In this document: positions 1-8,225 of the stretch, piece after piece | Layout: every line of letters starts with the position of its first letter | Numbering within the stretch: the first letter of the stretch is position 1 | Source of the DNA: Planctomycetota bacterium | Lineage (GTDB): Bacteria; Planctomycetota; UBA1135; GCA-002686595 | Assembly: GCA_020638855.1 (NCBI GenBank) | Contig: JACKHT010000015.1 | Location: forward strand, 1 to 57,337 | Direction of reading: 5' to 3' | DNA length: 57,337 nt | The notes under the pieces: generated by a model | Told to the model about the DNA's origin: nothing | Databases searched by the model: none | What the model saw: only the letters and a program-made list of their open reading frames with translations | Position numbers and translations under genes: made by a program

Positions 1-45
1 GGGTCGGGAAGGCCAGGGTCGGGGGGGCCAGGGTCGGGACACGGC
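1..45. repeat. 15-bp tandem repeat, three copies
   Basis: Three direct copies with a 15-bp period, each beginning GGGTCGGG and followed by a CCA-ending spacer. It lies upstream of the S1-domain gene. It is one of about eleven intergenic micro-tandem repeats in the window, each with a different unit. No function can be assigned. Confidence 0.75.
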
Positions 46-53
46 AAGCTCCC

Positions 54-83
54 TTCGAGACCGCGCCCAGGCTTTTCTACAAT
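54..83 (+). promoter_or_regulatory. sigma70-like promoter of the S1-domain gene
   Basis: TTCGAG at 54-59 and TACAAT at 78-83 are separated by 18 bases. The predicted leader of about 35 bases contains the Shine-Dalgarno sequence AGGAGGT at 114-120. Unlike many promoters here, this one implies a normal leader. Motif match only. Confidence 0.45.
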
Positions 84-126
84 CTCTGGGCCCCAGGTGC
101 TAGGAATGGGGACAGGAGGTGCCCCC

Positions 127-1311
127 ATGTCCTTTTACTCCTCCGAGCGCCCCGGGGACCCCACTCCCCGGCCCGTGCCGGAACCCAGCGAACCCGCCCG
201 TGGCAACCACACCCTTCGGGTTCACGAAGGAACCATTGTTGGCGTCCACGGCGACGATGTGTTTGTGGACCTTGGGCCCCGACTGCAGGGGGTGGTATCC
301 GCCCGCGCCTTCGACGACCCGCCGCGCCTGGGCGACGTGCATCGCTTCACCATGCGCGGCCGCGAGGAGAGTCTATGGGTCCTCTCGCTGGTTGGTGAAC
401 GCAGTTCAGAGTCCTGGCTGGGCATGCAGGAGGGCCAATGGGTGTCTGCCCGGGTGGTGCGCGAGCACCAAGGGCACCTGCAACTCAAGGTCGATGGCCT
501 GCACGCGGTCATGCCCCACACCCACACCGGCAAATCCCCCGGCCAGAGCCTCAAGGGGCTGGTTGGGAAGAACCTGGTGTGCGAAGTGCTGGAGGTCGAC
601 ACCGAGCGCCAGCGCGTGGTGCTTTCGCGCAAGCGCGTCCTGCAGCGGCAAAAAGAAGACCGTGCCCGCAAACTGCAACTCCTGCCCGGGGACCTGACCC
701 AGGGGCGGGTGACGCGCATCGAATCCTACGGCGCCTTCCTGCGTCTCCCCGGGGGCCGCGAAGGGCTCCTGCACATTTCAGACATCGCCCATCAACGGCT
801 CGACCACCCCAGCGAGCGGTTGCAGCTGGGCGAAACGCTGGAGGTCAAAGTCCTACGCTTGAGCCACGGCGGCAAGCGCATTGCCTTGGGGCTCAAACAG
901 CTCTTGGGAAATCCCTGGCGCAGTTTCGCTCGGCTGCACCCGGTTGGATCCTTGGTGGTCGGGACGGTCTACAGCCTCGAGGACGCGGGTCTGAGGGTCG
1001 AGTTGGAACCGGGCATTGGCGGCTGGATACCGCGCACCGAAACCCCCTTTGGCGAACGCCGCCTCGGGGTCTTCGTGCGCACCGGACAGACCCTGCCATT
1101 GCGGGTGATCGAGGTCTTCGAAGACGACCAAGATCCGGTGCTTTCGATGCTCGACAGCGGCGGCCGTGCCCTGCGGATGGACGAAGTCGAAGCCCTCGAA
1201 CACTGGCGTTCCGCCGGGGACCGCCCCACCAGTATGGGCTCGCCAGCCGCCACCGGCCTGGGATCGATGGCCCAGCAATTGCGGGAAGCGCTGGAACGCC
1301 GCAAGGCCTAG
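127..1311 (+). CDS. S1 RNA-binding repeat protein (ribosomal protein S1-like)
   Basis: A 394-residue protein made almost entirely of S1-type OB folds. Four S1-like repeats can be followed: roughly residues 30-85 (begins VHEGTIVGVHGDDVFVDLG), 97-175, 185-260 (most canonical, with SYGAFLRLPGG and GLLHISDI) and 272-335. The family binds single-stranded RNA in translation or RNA turnover. With four repeats it is shorter than six-repeat S1, so it may be the ribosomal S1 of this lineage or an S1-like paralogue. The ATG at 127 was chosen because AGGAGGT ends 6 bases before it; the upstream in-frame codon at 97 lacks such support. Confidence 0.85.
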   Translation: MSFYSSERPGDPTPRPVPEPSEPARGNHTLRVHEGTIVGVHGDDVFVDLGPRLQGVVSARAFDDPPRLGDVHRFTMRGREESLWVLSLVGERSSESWLGMQEGQWVSARVVREHQGHLQLKVDGLHAVMPHTHTGKSPGQSLKGLVGKNLVCEVLEVDTERQRVVLSRKRVLQRQKEDRARKLQLLPGDLTQGRVTRIESYGAFLRLPGGREGLLHISDIAHQRLDHPSERLQLGETLEVKVLRLSHGGKRIALGLKQLLGNPWRSFARLHPVGSLVVGTVYSLEDAGLRVELEPGIGGWIPRTETPFGERRLGVFVRTGQTLPLRVIEVFEDDQDPVLSMLDSGGRALRMDEVEALEHWRSAGDRPTSMGSPAATGLGSMAQQLREALERRKA

Positions 1312-1415
1312 ACCCCGCGCAGAGCAAGCCGTCCGTGCGCCCGGCCGGGTCCTAGTTCCTGGTGCTGGGATTCACGAAGCGACCGGGTGGGTGGACCCCC
1401 TACCCCCCGGATCGC

Positions 1416-1421
1416 TACCAT
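1416..1421 (+). promoter_or_regulatory. -10-like TACCAT six bases before a GTG start (leaderless type)
   Basis: TACCAT within the context GCTACCAT ends 6 bases before the GTG at 1428. A weak -35 (TGGACC, 1392-1397) lies 18 bases upstream. No Shine-Dalgarno sequence is present. The spacing puts the expected transcription start at about the start codon. Confidence 0.5.
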
Positions 1422-1427
1422 CGGTGG

Positions 1428-2702
1428 GTGAAAGCCTCGCCTTCGAAGCCCACGGCGAACGTTCCCCGGTCGTGGCGACCCCGCATCGGGATCACCCTGT
1501 TGGGTCTCTGGATGTTGTTCACCTACGTGCCATTGACGCGCGCCTTCAACCAGGGGCCGATGTACTCGCGCATGGCCAGCGGCGATTGGAGCGTACGCAA
1601 CCTGGACTTGCGGGGCTGGAGAGGATTGCGCTGGGAATGGGCCTCGGGTCAGCCCGAGGTCACCAGCTACGTGGGTATCCACACCGAGACGGCTCCCTAT
1701 CCGTGCCAACGCATTTGGATCGTTTGCCGCACGCCAGGCCAAGTCACCCACGAATTGGGTGCTGCGCTGGTCCAAAGGTTGCTCGCCCGCCCAGGGATGG
1801 TCGAGGTGGCGCTCTTCACCCACCGTCAACTACCCTTCTCCGAGTACCGCTCGCCCGACTTGTACGTGACGCTCGACGCGCTCGAGGAGGACTCACAGAC
1901 GTTGCCTGGCTATCTCTCAGCGCACGGCCGCATCGAGTTGCGCGTGCAACCCTCGTTGTTGCCGCGCCCGGTAGAAGGTCCCGATGAGCCGAACTGCGTG
2001 GTGCAGGCCAGCTACGAGGCCCGTCGCTTCGGCGCGATCAGCGCTGCGCAACGCTGGGCCCCCATCGCCGACGCCTTGGCCGATCGGATCGACTTGGAAG
2101 CCTACCTCGACGAACTCCAGGGAAGCGACACGCCCCCTTTGCCCAGCCTTGAGTTGCACTGGCTGCATGGACCCATCCAATGCGCGCCGATCCTGGCCCT
2201 CCAACGCTATCCCTTCGACCTGCAATCGATGAACACGGGAACGGCCTGGATGGTCCACGATGATTCGGCCTGGAGCCTCGACCCCCACGGGGAAACCCAA
2301 CGCATCGGCGACCAACTGGTGGCCCAACTCCAAACCGAAGGTTGGAGCCTGATGCGCAGCGGTTCTGGAAGCGCCACGCTGGCCCTAGGTCCGCGCCGGC
2401 TGGACATCCGGCCTATGGACAGCCTCGAAGGCCAAGCAGAATTCCTGCCCGAGTGGCAAGCACGGGATGGGCGCCTACTCGGCATCCACCACTACCACCC
2501 CTTCTCCGCCGAAGAGTGCGCGGAATACCTGCAAACCTGCCTCGGGGAAGGTTTGCAACCGATTCAACTCGACAGCCTGCTGCACCTGATCGATCCCCAG
2601 CAGCGGCGCGAACTCCGACAACTCCTCGAACGCCTTGCAGCCAGCGACGCCCCCGCCATGACGACCGCCCAACAGACCATCCTGGAACACCTACGTGGCT
2701 GA
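1428..2702 (+). CDS. hypothetical membrane-anchored protein
   Basis: A 424-residue protein with one N-terminal hydrophobic segment (about residues 20-42, begins RIGITLLGLWMLFTYV) followed by a large, mostly soluble region rich in Leu, Gln, Trp and acidic residues. No recognised catalytic motif or family was identified. The GTG at 1428 is chosen over an ATG at 1362 because a TACCAT -10-like hexamer ends 6 bases before it, matching the leaderless pattern of other genes here. Its last codons overlap the start of the yciB-like gene, so the two are probably cotranscribed and may act together at the membrane. Confidence 0.7.
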   Translation: MKASPSKPTANVPRSWRPRIGITLLGLWMLFTYVPLTRAFNQGPMYSRMASGDWSVRNLDLRGWRGLRWEWASGQPEVTSYVGIHTETAPYPCQRIWIVCRTPGQVTHELGAALVQRLLARPGMVEVALFTHRQLPFSEYRSPDLYVTLDALEEDSQTLPGYLSAHGRIELRVQPSLLPRPVEGPDEPNCVVQASYEARRFGAISAAQRWAPIADALADRIDLEAYLDELQGSDTPPLPSLELHWLHGPIQCAPILALQRYPFDLQSMNTGTAWMVHDDSAWSLDPHGETQRIGDQLVAQLQTEGWSLMRSGSGSATLALGPRRLDIRPMDSLEGQAEFLPEWQARDGRLLGIHHYHPFSAEECAEYLQTCLGEGLQPIQLDSLLHLIDPQQRRELRQLLERLAASDAPAMTTAQQTILEHLRG

Positions 2703-3303
2703 TCCCCAGCGCGTGCTTCCCAAGTGGGTCCGGCCCGCCATCGAATTCGGTCCGCTGTTGACGTTCTTCGTGGTGCAGCGCAGCACGGAACGATTGGGCG
2801 GGCTGTATTGGGCCACGGTGGCTCTCATGGTCACCACTTCGTTGGCGGTTTTGTGCTCATGGTTCTTGGAGCGGCGCGTGCCCCCTGTCCCGCTGATCAC
2901 CGGCGTGTTCGTGGGCATTTTGGGTGGATTGACGATTTACCTCGAAAGCGAACTGTTCATCAAAATCAAACCCACGCTGGTCTACGGAACGTTCGCAGCC
3001 GTATTGCTAGGCGGGCTCGCGTTCCACCAGCTGTTCTTGCGCAGCGTGCTGGGCGAGGCGCTGGTCATGGGGGAAATCGGCTGGCGCCTCTTGAGCGTCC
3101 GCTTGGGTTTGTTTTGCGCCGCCCTGGCTGCGAGCAACGAGGTGTTTCGCCGAGTGCTCGATACCGATACATGGACCACCGTAAAGACCTTTGGTTACGC
3201 ATCGGCCACGATGGTTTTCCTAATCTTCCAGGGTTCCCTGATCGAAGCCCATGCCCCAAAGAAGGGCCCGGACGACGCCGAGCCCCCTGCCACCGGGGCC
3301 TGA
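2695..3303 (+). CDS. yciB: YciB/IspZ family inner membrane protein
   Basis: A 202-residue polytopic membrane protein. The N-terminal segment (IEFGPLLTFFVVQRS) and later IKIKPTLVYG followed by LFLRSVLGEA match the septation protein A/YciB family, which has about five membrane segments and is linked to envelope integrity and septation. It starts with GTG inside the 3' end of the preceding gene (8-bp overlap), which indicates translational coupling. The C-terminal tail (HAPKKGPDDAE) is hydrophilic and longer than in E. coli YciB. Confidence 0.85.
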   Translation: MADPQRVLPKWVRPAIEFGPLLTFFVVQRSTERLGGLYWATVALMVTTSLAVLCSWFLERRVPPVPLITGVFVGILGGLTIYLESELFIKIKPTLVYGTFAAVLLGGLAFHQLFLRSVLGEALVMGEIGWRLLSVRLGLFCAALAASNEVFRRVLDTDTWTTVKTFGYASATMVFLIFQGSLIEAHAPKKGPDDAEPPATGA

Positions 3304-3317
3304 CCCCACGCTCCCCC

Positions 3318-3662
3318 ATGAAACCCGCCGACACCGTATTGGCCCAAGGATCCTTCGGGAACCTCAACCCCCAACGCACCTTCCTGGCCCGCGAAGGCAT
3401 TCGGAGCGAGATCGTTTGCCCGCCGGGAAAGGACCCCAACGGGTGAGGCGTGGCGCTATGGCTTGTGGTCACAAGCGAAGATGCTCCCGAAGCGGCGCGC
3501 ATGCTGCACGAACGCGAGCTCGCCTCCATGTCGCCCGAGGAACAAGCTGCGGCCCAATCGGTGATCGATTTGGATGCCGAACAAAACTCGTGCCCGGCGT
3601 GCCTGGAGACGATCCCCGGGGGAGCCGCCCGCTGCCCCGGATGCGGCTTGCGCATCGGCTGA
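3318..3662 (+). pseudogene. DUF2007-like zinc-ribbon protein interrupted by an in-frame TGA
   Basis: Reading from ATG 3318, 42 codons end at TGA 3444-3446. The same frame then continues to 3662 without another stop. The first part (AQGSFGNLNPQRTFLAREGI) and the continuation (LWLVVTSEDAPEAARMLHE) fit the two halves of a DUF2007 putative signal-transducing domain, and the end carries a zinc ribbon (CPACLETIPGG...CPGCG). So either one gene is broken by a nonsense change, or the codon is read through, or the GTG at 3450 restarts a 70-residue protein. A perfect hairpin with loop GGTC lies at 3461-3476. The adjacent rhomboid carries a similar N-terminal segment. Confidence 0.6.
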
Positions 3663-3714
3663 TCCGGCCAGAAGGCCGCCGCCGGGCATCCGCCTGAGCA
3701 TCGTGCCCGTTGCT

Positions 3715-4629
3715 ATGGAAACCTCCCCCACCATCGTCTTCCAATCGGTGCGACGCCGGGATTGCGCCGAACGGGCGTTGGTCTTGCGCGCTTTGAACAT
3801 CGAGCATGGGACGCGCACCGATGGATCCACCTGGGTCCTGTGGGTCTACCCCCAGGATGTGGAGCGGGTGCTCGTGGAGCTACGCAGCTACGAAGCCGAA
3901 CGACGCAGCGAAGGCAACCGTCCTTCGGACCCGCCCGTGCTCGATTACGGGTTGCGCAACTTGGTGTTGTACGGGGTCTTGCTCGGCGCGTTCTTTCCGG
4001 TTGGGTTGTATGGGCTTTTCGGCGAAAATTTTTGGATGCTCGGCCGCATGGATTCGACCCAGGTGGCCCAAGGGGAATGGTGGCGTACGATCACTTCGCT
4101 CTGCTTGCACGCGGATCTCGCGCACCTGGCGGGCAACGTGGTGTTCGGAGCCCTGTTTGCGGGACTCACCAGCCAGCTCTTGGGCAGTGGCCTGACTTGG
4201 TTGGCCACGGTCCTAGCCGGATCGCTTGGCAACGCCATGACCACCCTGATCCATGGCCCCGGCCATTTGGCGATCGGCGCTTCGACCGCGGTCTTTGGCA
4301 CGCTCGGATTGTTTGCCTTTTACGAGTGGGTTCGCCGACGGCGCGATCGGGCGATTTTGGGCCCCCTGCACCGCATGCGCATCATCGCGCCGTTGATGGC
4401 GGGGGCGGTGTTGTTTGGATTCCTGGGGACCGGGGGGTCGGATGGGGTTGCGCGAGTGGATGTGCTTTCGCACGTGACGGGCTTCGCCGCAGGTGCAGCG
4501 ATCGGCACGGTCTTGGCCCTGGGCCAAGTTCCCGCGCGATTGTCCGCGCGCGGCCAAATGTGGGCCGGACTCGCGGGTGTGGCCCTGGTGGGCATCGCGT
4601 GGACCTGCGCCCTCGCATTCCAAGGCTGA
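3715..4629 (+). CDS. rhomboid family intramembrane serine protease
   Basis: A 304-residue polytopic membrane protein. Rhomboids cleave membrane substrates with a Ser-His dyad; here the Ser is S190 in GASTAVFG and the His is H253 in SHVTGF. The HADLAHLAGNVV segment (about residues 132-143) is the family His/Asn motif. Residues 1-65 form a soluble domain (RDCAERALVLRALNIEHG...VYPQDVERVLVEL) that resembles DUF2007, like the preceding gene. The usual GxSG is GxST here. ATG 3715 was chosen because the longer frame would overlap the preceding gene; GTG 3703 is an alternative. Confidence 0.88.
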   Translation: METSPTIVFQSVRRRDCAERALVLRALNIEHGTRTDGSTWVLWVYPQDVERVLVELRSYEAERRSEGNRPSDPPVLDYGLRNLVLYGVLLGAFFPVGLYGLFGENFWMLGRMDSTQVAQGEWWRTITSLCLHADLAHLAGNVVFGALFAGLTSQLLGSGLTWLATVLAGSLGNAMTTLIHGPGHLAIGASTAVFGTLGLFAFYEWVRRRRDRAILGPLHRMRIIAPLMAGAVLFGFLGTGGSDGVARVDVLSHVTGFAAGAAIGTVLALGQVPARLSARGQMWAGLAGVALVGIAWTCALAFQG

Positions 4630-4675
4630 GAGCGGCTTGGATGGCCAACGATCCGGAAGCTTGGAGGTTGCACCC

Positions 4676-4740
4676 CCGACCTACTCCCCCGATCTACTCC
4701 CCCGATCTACTCCCCCAATCTGCCCCCACGATCTGCCCAA
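4676..4740. repeat. 13-bp tandem repeat, five copies
   Basis: Five contiguous 13-bp units with consensus CCGATCTACTCCC; the last two units are diverged. It lies between the convergent rhomboid and VWA genes. A related CCCGATCTACCCC stretch lies upstream of coaE near 54937-54960. Confidence 0.8.
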
Positions 4741-4762
4741 CGATCCGACGCACTGTCCGGCG

Positions 4763-6361
4763 TCAGATGCGAACAAAGCGTCCACCGGTGAGCTCCGCCA
4801 GCGCCCGCATGGCGTCGGAGGGTGCCGCACCGATTTGCACACAATAGAACCGCAAGCCCATCGGGAAGTCGGGCTCGGAAAGTCGCTGCTCGACCCAAGC
4901 CCGGCCCTCCTGCGTCGCACCATCGCACAAGACGACGATGGTGTCCGATGCACGGTTGCGGTCCTTGGAGCTCTCCTTGGCGATGCGCTCCAACGCCAGG
5001 TCCACGCCCTTGCCCAACTCAGTGCCCCCATCGGGATTCCGGCGGTCCATCAAATCGCGCAGGACTTTGAGGGTGCGCTCATCGGCCTGGGCCAGTGGAA
5101 ACACCGCGTCGGCATCCGAGCTGAAAGCCACCACCTCAAACCAAGTGTTGGGGCCCATGCGCTCGAGGTATTGGATCAATTGGTCCACCGCTTCCTCGTA
5201 GGCGCTGTGCCCGGTGGTGCCGAAAGGAGCCTGCATCGAACCCGAGGTATCGAGCACAAAGGTGACGTGGTCGCTGACTTTGCCGACCCCAAAGAACTCG
5301 ACTTGCGATACGTCCCCATCCCCACTCACCTCGGCTCGGAGCGGTAGCTGGCCCGCCAGGAAACGATCGAGGAAGGTCTGCCATTGACGCGGATCGGGCC
5401 CCATCGCCCGCCCCGTCAGGCGACGCAACTCGGCGCCGAGGTTCGACAGGATGCGCCAGCGCACTTTGCCCTCTTCGACTCCCTGGGCCACGGCCGGCAT
5501 GGCTCGCACCAGGGCGACGACAGCCTTTTCGGGCTCCAAGCCCCGGGTCAACAAGATGGCACTGCCGGAGGCTTGCCAATCCAAGCTAGCGATAGCCGCC
5601 CCAAGGGCTGGAACCCACTCATCGGCGACACTCGGGTCGAGGACGCCGTGGGCTTGAACACGGTGCAGCAGGAGCTGGGTCCAGCCCAAGGCCTCCGTGT
5701 GCTGGCAATAGCCGTGCACTAGGAAACGGTCGAATTCGGGCGCCGGCCAATGGCACATGGCGCGCAGCGCTGCGAGCCGCAACGGATGATCGCTTTGGTT
5801 CGCGATCAAGAGCACCAGCGTCTTGGCGTCGGGCTGGCGAGCGTCCACCAACAGGTCCAGCGCTCGCTCCTGCTCCTGCCGATCCTTGGTGGCGCCCAAC
5901 GCCTGCTGGACCAACCACGAACCTGCCCACGGAGACTTGGAACTCGTGATCAAGCCACGCCAGACTCCTTCGAGGTAGCGGACGACCTGCTGCAGCTCTT
6001 CGCGCTCTTCTAGTTTGCGCCCTTTGGCTCCAGCCAGGCCCGCGCACTTGGCCTCCTGATCGACCAGGGTTTGCAGCATGCGGCCCAGGGCCTTGTCCCG
6101 ACCCGCGGGTTCGACCAAGTCTTCCTCCATACGCCCCACGCGTACCTGCCACTTGCGGCTCAGGCTCGACCGGACGGGAGGCGTTCCGCGTGGGTTCGAT
6201 CCGTGCGCGAGGCTGCCGTGGAGGCTTCCTTCTTGGGCCCAAGCCGTGCCCATGAGCAGACCGCCTGGAAGGCCCAACAGCAGGCACCCCACCAGCCCGA
6301 GCCAAATGCCCACAAGCCCGCGTGTCGCCCTGCCCGAGCCCTGGATTGCCTGCACCGTCAT
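4763..6361 (-). CDS. exported von Willebrand factor A domain protein
   Basis: A 532-residue protein. The N-terminal hydrophobic segment (GIWLGLVGCLLLGLPGGLLM) followed by TAWAQE looks like a Sec signal peptide. The middle is helical and HEAT-like (repeated WxxLL and AxALRAM patterns). The C-terminal part is a VWA domain with a MIDAS motif: DTSGS after VTFVL, then GGTE and VVLCDG. VWA domains bind partners through a metal ion. The ATG at 6361 is preferred to the one at 6373 because a TATGAT hexamer (6374-6369) overlaps the latter and ends 7 bases before the former. Substrate or partner is unknown. Confidence 0.82.
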   Translation of the reverse strand: MTVQAIQGSGRATRGLVGIWLGLVGCLLLGLPGGLLMGTAWAQEGSLHGSLAHGSNPRGTPPVRSSLSRKWQVRVGRMEEDLVEPAGRDKALGRMLQTLVDQEAKCAGLAGAKGRKLEEREELQQVVRYLEGVWRGLITSSKSPWAGSWLVQQALGATKDRQEQERALDLLVDARQPDAKTLVLLIANQSDHPLRLAALRAMCHWPAPEFDRFLVHGYCQHTEALGWTQLLLHRVQAHGVLDPSVADEWVPALGAAIASLDWQASGSAILLTRGLEPEKAVVALVRAMPAVAQGVEEGKVRWRILSNLGAELRRLTGRAMGPDPRQWQTFLDRFLAGQLPLRAEVSGDGDVSQVEFFGVGKVSDHVTFVLDTSGSMQAPFGTTGHSAYEEAVDQLIQYLERMGPNTWFEVVAFSSDADAVFPLAQADERTLKVLRDLMDRRNPDGGTELGKGVDLALERIAKESSKDRNRASDTIVVLCDGATQEGRAWVEQRLSEPDFPMGLRFYCVQIGAAPSDAMRALAELTGGRFVRI

Positions 6362-6368
6362 GCAGCGA

Positions 6369-6374
6369 ATCATA
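6369..6374 (-). promoter_or_regulatory. -10-like TATGAT seven bases before an ATG start (leaderless type)
   Basis: On the minus strand TATGAT is followed by seven bases and the ATG at 6361. It is a near-consensus -10. No Shine-Dalgarno sequence precedes the start. Confidence 0.5.
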
Positions 6375-6454
6375 GGCCACCGGGGAAGACCGGTTACCCG
6401 CCAGACCGCTGGAAATTGCCGTTCCCCCGCTCCGCGGCGACCCGGTCACAGCGC

Positions 6455-6460
6455 TACACT
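6455..6460 (+). promoter_or_regulatory. -10-like TACACT six bases before an ATG start (leaderless type)
   Basis: GCTACACT ends 6 bases before ATG 6467. No Shine-Dalgarno sequence and no convincing -35 are visible. The spacing is the same as at several other genes in the window. Confidence 0.45.
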
Positions 6461-6466
6461 GCTCGG

Positions 6467-7354
6467 ATGCAACGAACGATTTCGTCGGCCTGGCTGGGCC
6501 TCGTGGTGCTTGGCAGCTTGGCTTGGTGGCTGCCCGCGTGTGGCTCCGCTCGTTCGGACAAGGCGTTCCACCTGCTGGTCGTTTCACTCGGCCACGTCGA
6601 CGCCCGGGACTTGGAAGGCTTGGATCCCGCGCGCTATCCCAACCTCACCCAATTCCTGGCGACCAGCACGCGCTTCACCGACTACCGAGCCGAGGGCCGC
6701 GACGACATGGCCAACTTGGCCTCGATGCTCACAGGGCTTGATCCGGAGGAACATGGTGCGGGTGCCCAGGGCACGGGCTGGACAGCGCTCGCACCGGCAC
6801 ACACCTCGCTGCCCAAGTACTTGATCGAGCACACCTACAACCCCGGTGCGGTGATGGCGGGGGCTCCGTTTCTCGACCCACAGTATGGTTTGAATCAAGG
6901 CTTCCGCGAGTACGAGTGGATTCCAGGCGACGCCTCCGAGCTGGCCGCTTTGGGGGTCGATTGGATCGAGCACCACTACAAGCAACCGTTTTTCTACTTC
7001 GTCGAACTGCCCCTTTCCGAGACCGATGCACCGCTGGATCTGGATGGGGCGGATGCGGCGCTGGGAATTCTGCTGCGCAGCATGGGTAGCCTTGGGTTGC
7101 TCGACCAAGCCTGCATCGCGCTGACAGCGCTGGGGCCCCGCACCGCGTCTGCCGATGGCACGCTCCCGTTGTGCATCAAGGCTCCGCTACAACAAGCCAG
7201 CGCCATCGATGGGCGTGCGGTGCGCCAAGTGCACCTCCCCATCTTGCTGCTGCAATACGCCGCCTTGCCCGTCGCGGCGGTGCGCCCTGGGGCGTACCTG
7301 AAACACCCCTTGCCTCCCGCCGTTGTGAGCGCGCAGGACGCTACGCCGCAGTAG
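6467..7354 (+). CDS. sulfatase/phosphatase-fold lipoprotein lacking the catalytic nucleophile
   Basis: A 295-residue protein with a lipoprotein signal (lipobox LPAC, Cys near residue 19). The body follows the N-terminal order of the alkaline phosphatase/sulfatase superfamily: HLLVVSLGHVDAR at the first strand, YPNLTQFLATSTRF, then SMLTGLDPEEHGA, which mirrors the S/C-x-P-S-R...LTGxxPxxHG region. The metal-binding DxD of strand 1 is missing and the nucleophile region reads GRDDMANLASML, with no formylglycine Cys or Ser-Pro-Ser-Arg. The protein is also short for the family. A non-catalytic binding role is inferred. ATG 6467 is supported by a -10-like hexamer 6 bases upstream. Confidence 0.6.
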   Translation: MQRTISSAWLGLVVLGSLAWWLPACGSARSDKAFHLLVVSLGHVDARDLEGLDPARYPNLTQFLATSTRFTDYRAEGRDDMANLASMLTGLDPEEHGAGAQGTGWTALAPAHTSLPKYLIEHTYNPGAVMAGAPFLDPQYGLNQGFREYEWIPGDASELAALGVDWIEHHYKQPFFYFVELPLSETDAPLDLDGADAALGILLRSMGSLGLLDQACIALTALGPRTASADGTLPLCIKAPLQQASAIDGRAVRQVHLPILLLQYAALPVAAVRPGAYLKHPLPPAVVSAQDATPQ

Positions 7355-7537
7355 GCACAACACCATCGCCGAGGCGAGTCCCTCGTCCCAATCCTGGCCC
7401 AACCATCGGGTGCAAGTGGAACCTACGACCCGCCCCAATCCGGGAGCCTGGCGGGACGAGTGTTCCAAAGCATGGCCCGACTTGGGCAACCCCTGCCAAA
7501 TGGTGCCTAGGGGGCCGAACTCGGGCCTCGACCCTGG

Positions 7538-7543
7538 TATGAT
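7538..7543 (+). promoter_or_regulatory. -10-like TATGAT six bases before a GTG start (leaderless type)
   Basis: TATGAT ends 6 bases before GTG 7550, and no ribosome binding site is present. The -35 region is weak. Confidence 0.5.
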
Positions 7544-7549
7544 TCCGCC

Positions 7550-8194
7550 GTGACTGACGCCGCATTGCTCGATCGACCGACCCATTGCCCCACCTGTGGG
7601 GTCAAACTGCCCGACATTCCGGTGTCGTTGTGCGCCTATTGCGCCTCCCCGGTCAGCATGCCGGGCAAGGTCCATGGGGGCCCCGACAGCCCCAACCAGG
7701 GGCGCATCGGCAAGATCGCTGCGCACAAGACTTACGCCGACGTGTTGGCCTACGTACCGCCCGAATCGCCCAGCTACTTGGTGGGCATGCGCTTGCGCTG
7801 GCACGGACGCAACCTCGCCATCCTAGGTGCCCTGATGGCCGGCTGGGGCGCATGGCAAGCGGGTTGGGTTTCGACTTGGTTCTGGCTGGGTGCCGCCGCG
7901 TTGCTGTTGGGTCTCGTGCTCTGGAGCAAGGGCCGCACACGTTGCGCCCAAGCCATCGCCGAACCGATCTCCAAGCGACCCGGCATGATCGTGGACCGGC
8001 GCAGCGAGACGGCGATCCGCAGCTGGAATGGCGAGACGGTGTACTTCTTCACGATCGAATTCGAAGGCGGCGGCGTGGGCGAGTATCGCTTCGAAGGCCG
8101 TGGCGCAAGCGAAGACCCCTACCCCAGCGGCATGACCGGTGTGGCGTTCCTACGCGGCACCGAGCTCTTGGAGTTCCGCCAAATCCGGGTTTGA
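7550..8194 (+). CDS. zinc-ribbon membrane protein of unknown function
   Basis: A 214-residue protein. A CPTCG...CAYC zinc ribbon occupies about residues 13-32. Two adjacent hydrophobic segments follow (LAILGALMAGWGAW and FWLGAAALLLGLVLW, about residues 85-125), then a cytosolic or periplasmic beta-rich tail (ETVYFFTIEFEGGGVGEYRFEG). No family was recognised. The GTG start is supported by TATGAT 6 bases upstream. Confidence 0.7.
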   Translation: MTDAALLDRPTHCPTCGVKLPDIPVSLCAYCASPVSMPGKVHGGPDSPNQGRIGKIAAHKTYADVLAYVPPESPSYLVGMRLRWHGRNLAILGALMAGWGAWQAGWVSTWFWLGAAALLLGLVLWSKGRTRCAQAIAEPISKRPGMIVDRRSETAIRSWNGETVYFFTIEFEGGGVGEYRFEGRGASEDPYPSGMTGVAFLRGTELLEFRQIRV

Positions 8195-8225
8195 CCGGCT
8201 AGGTGCCGAGGGCTGGACGGCCCCT

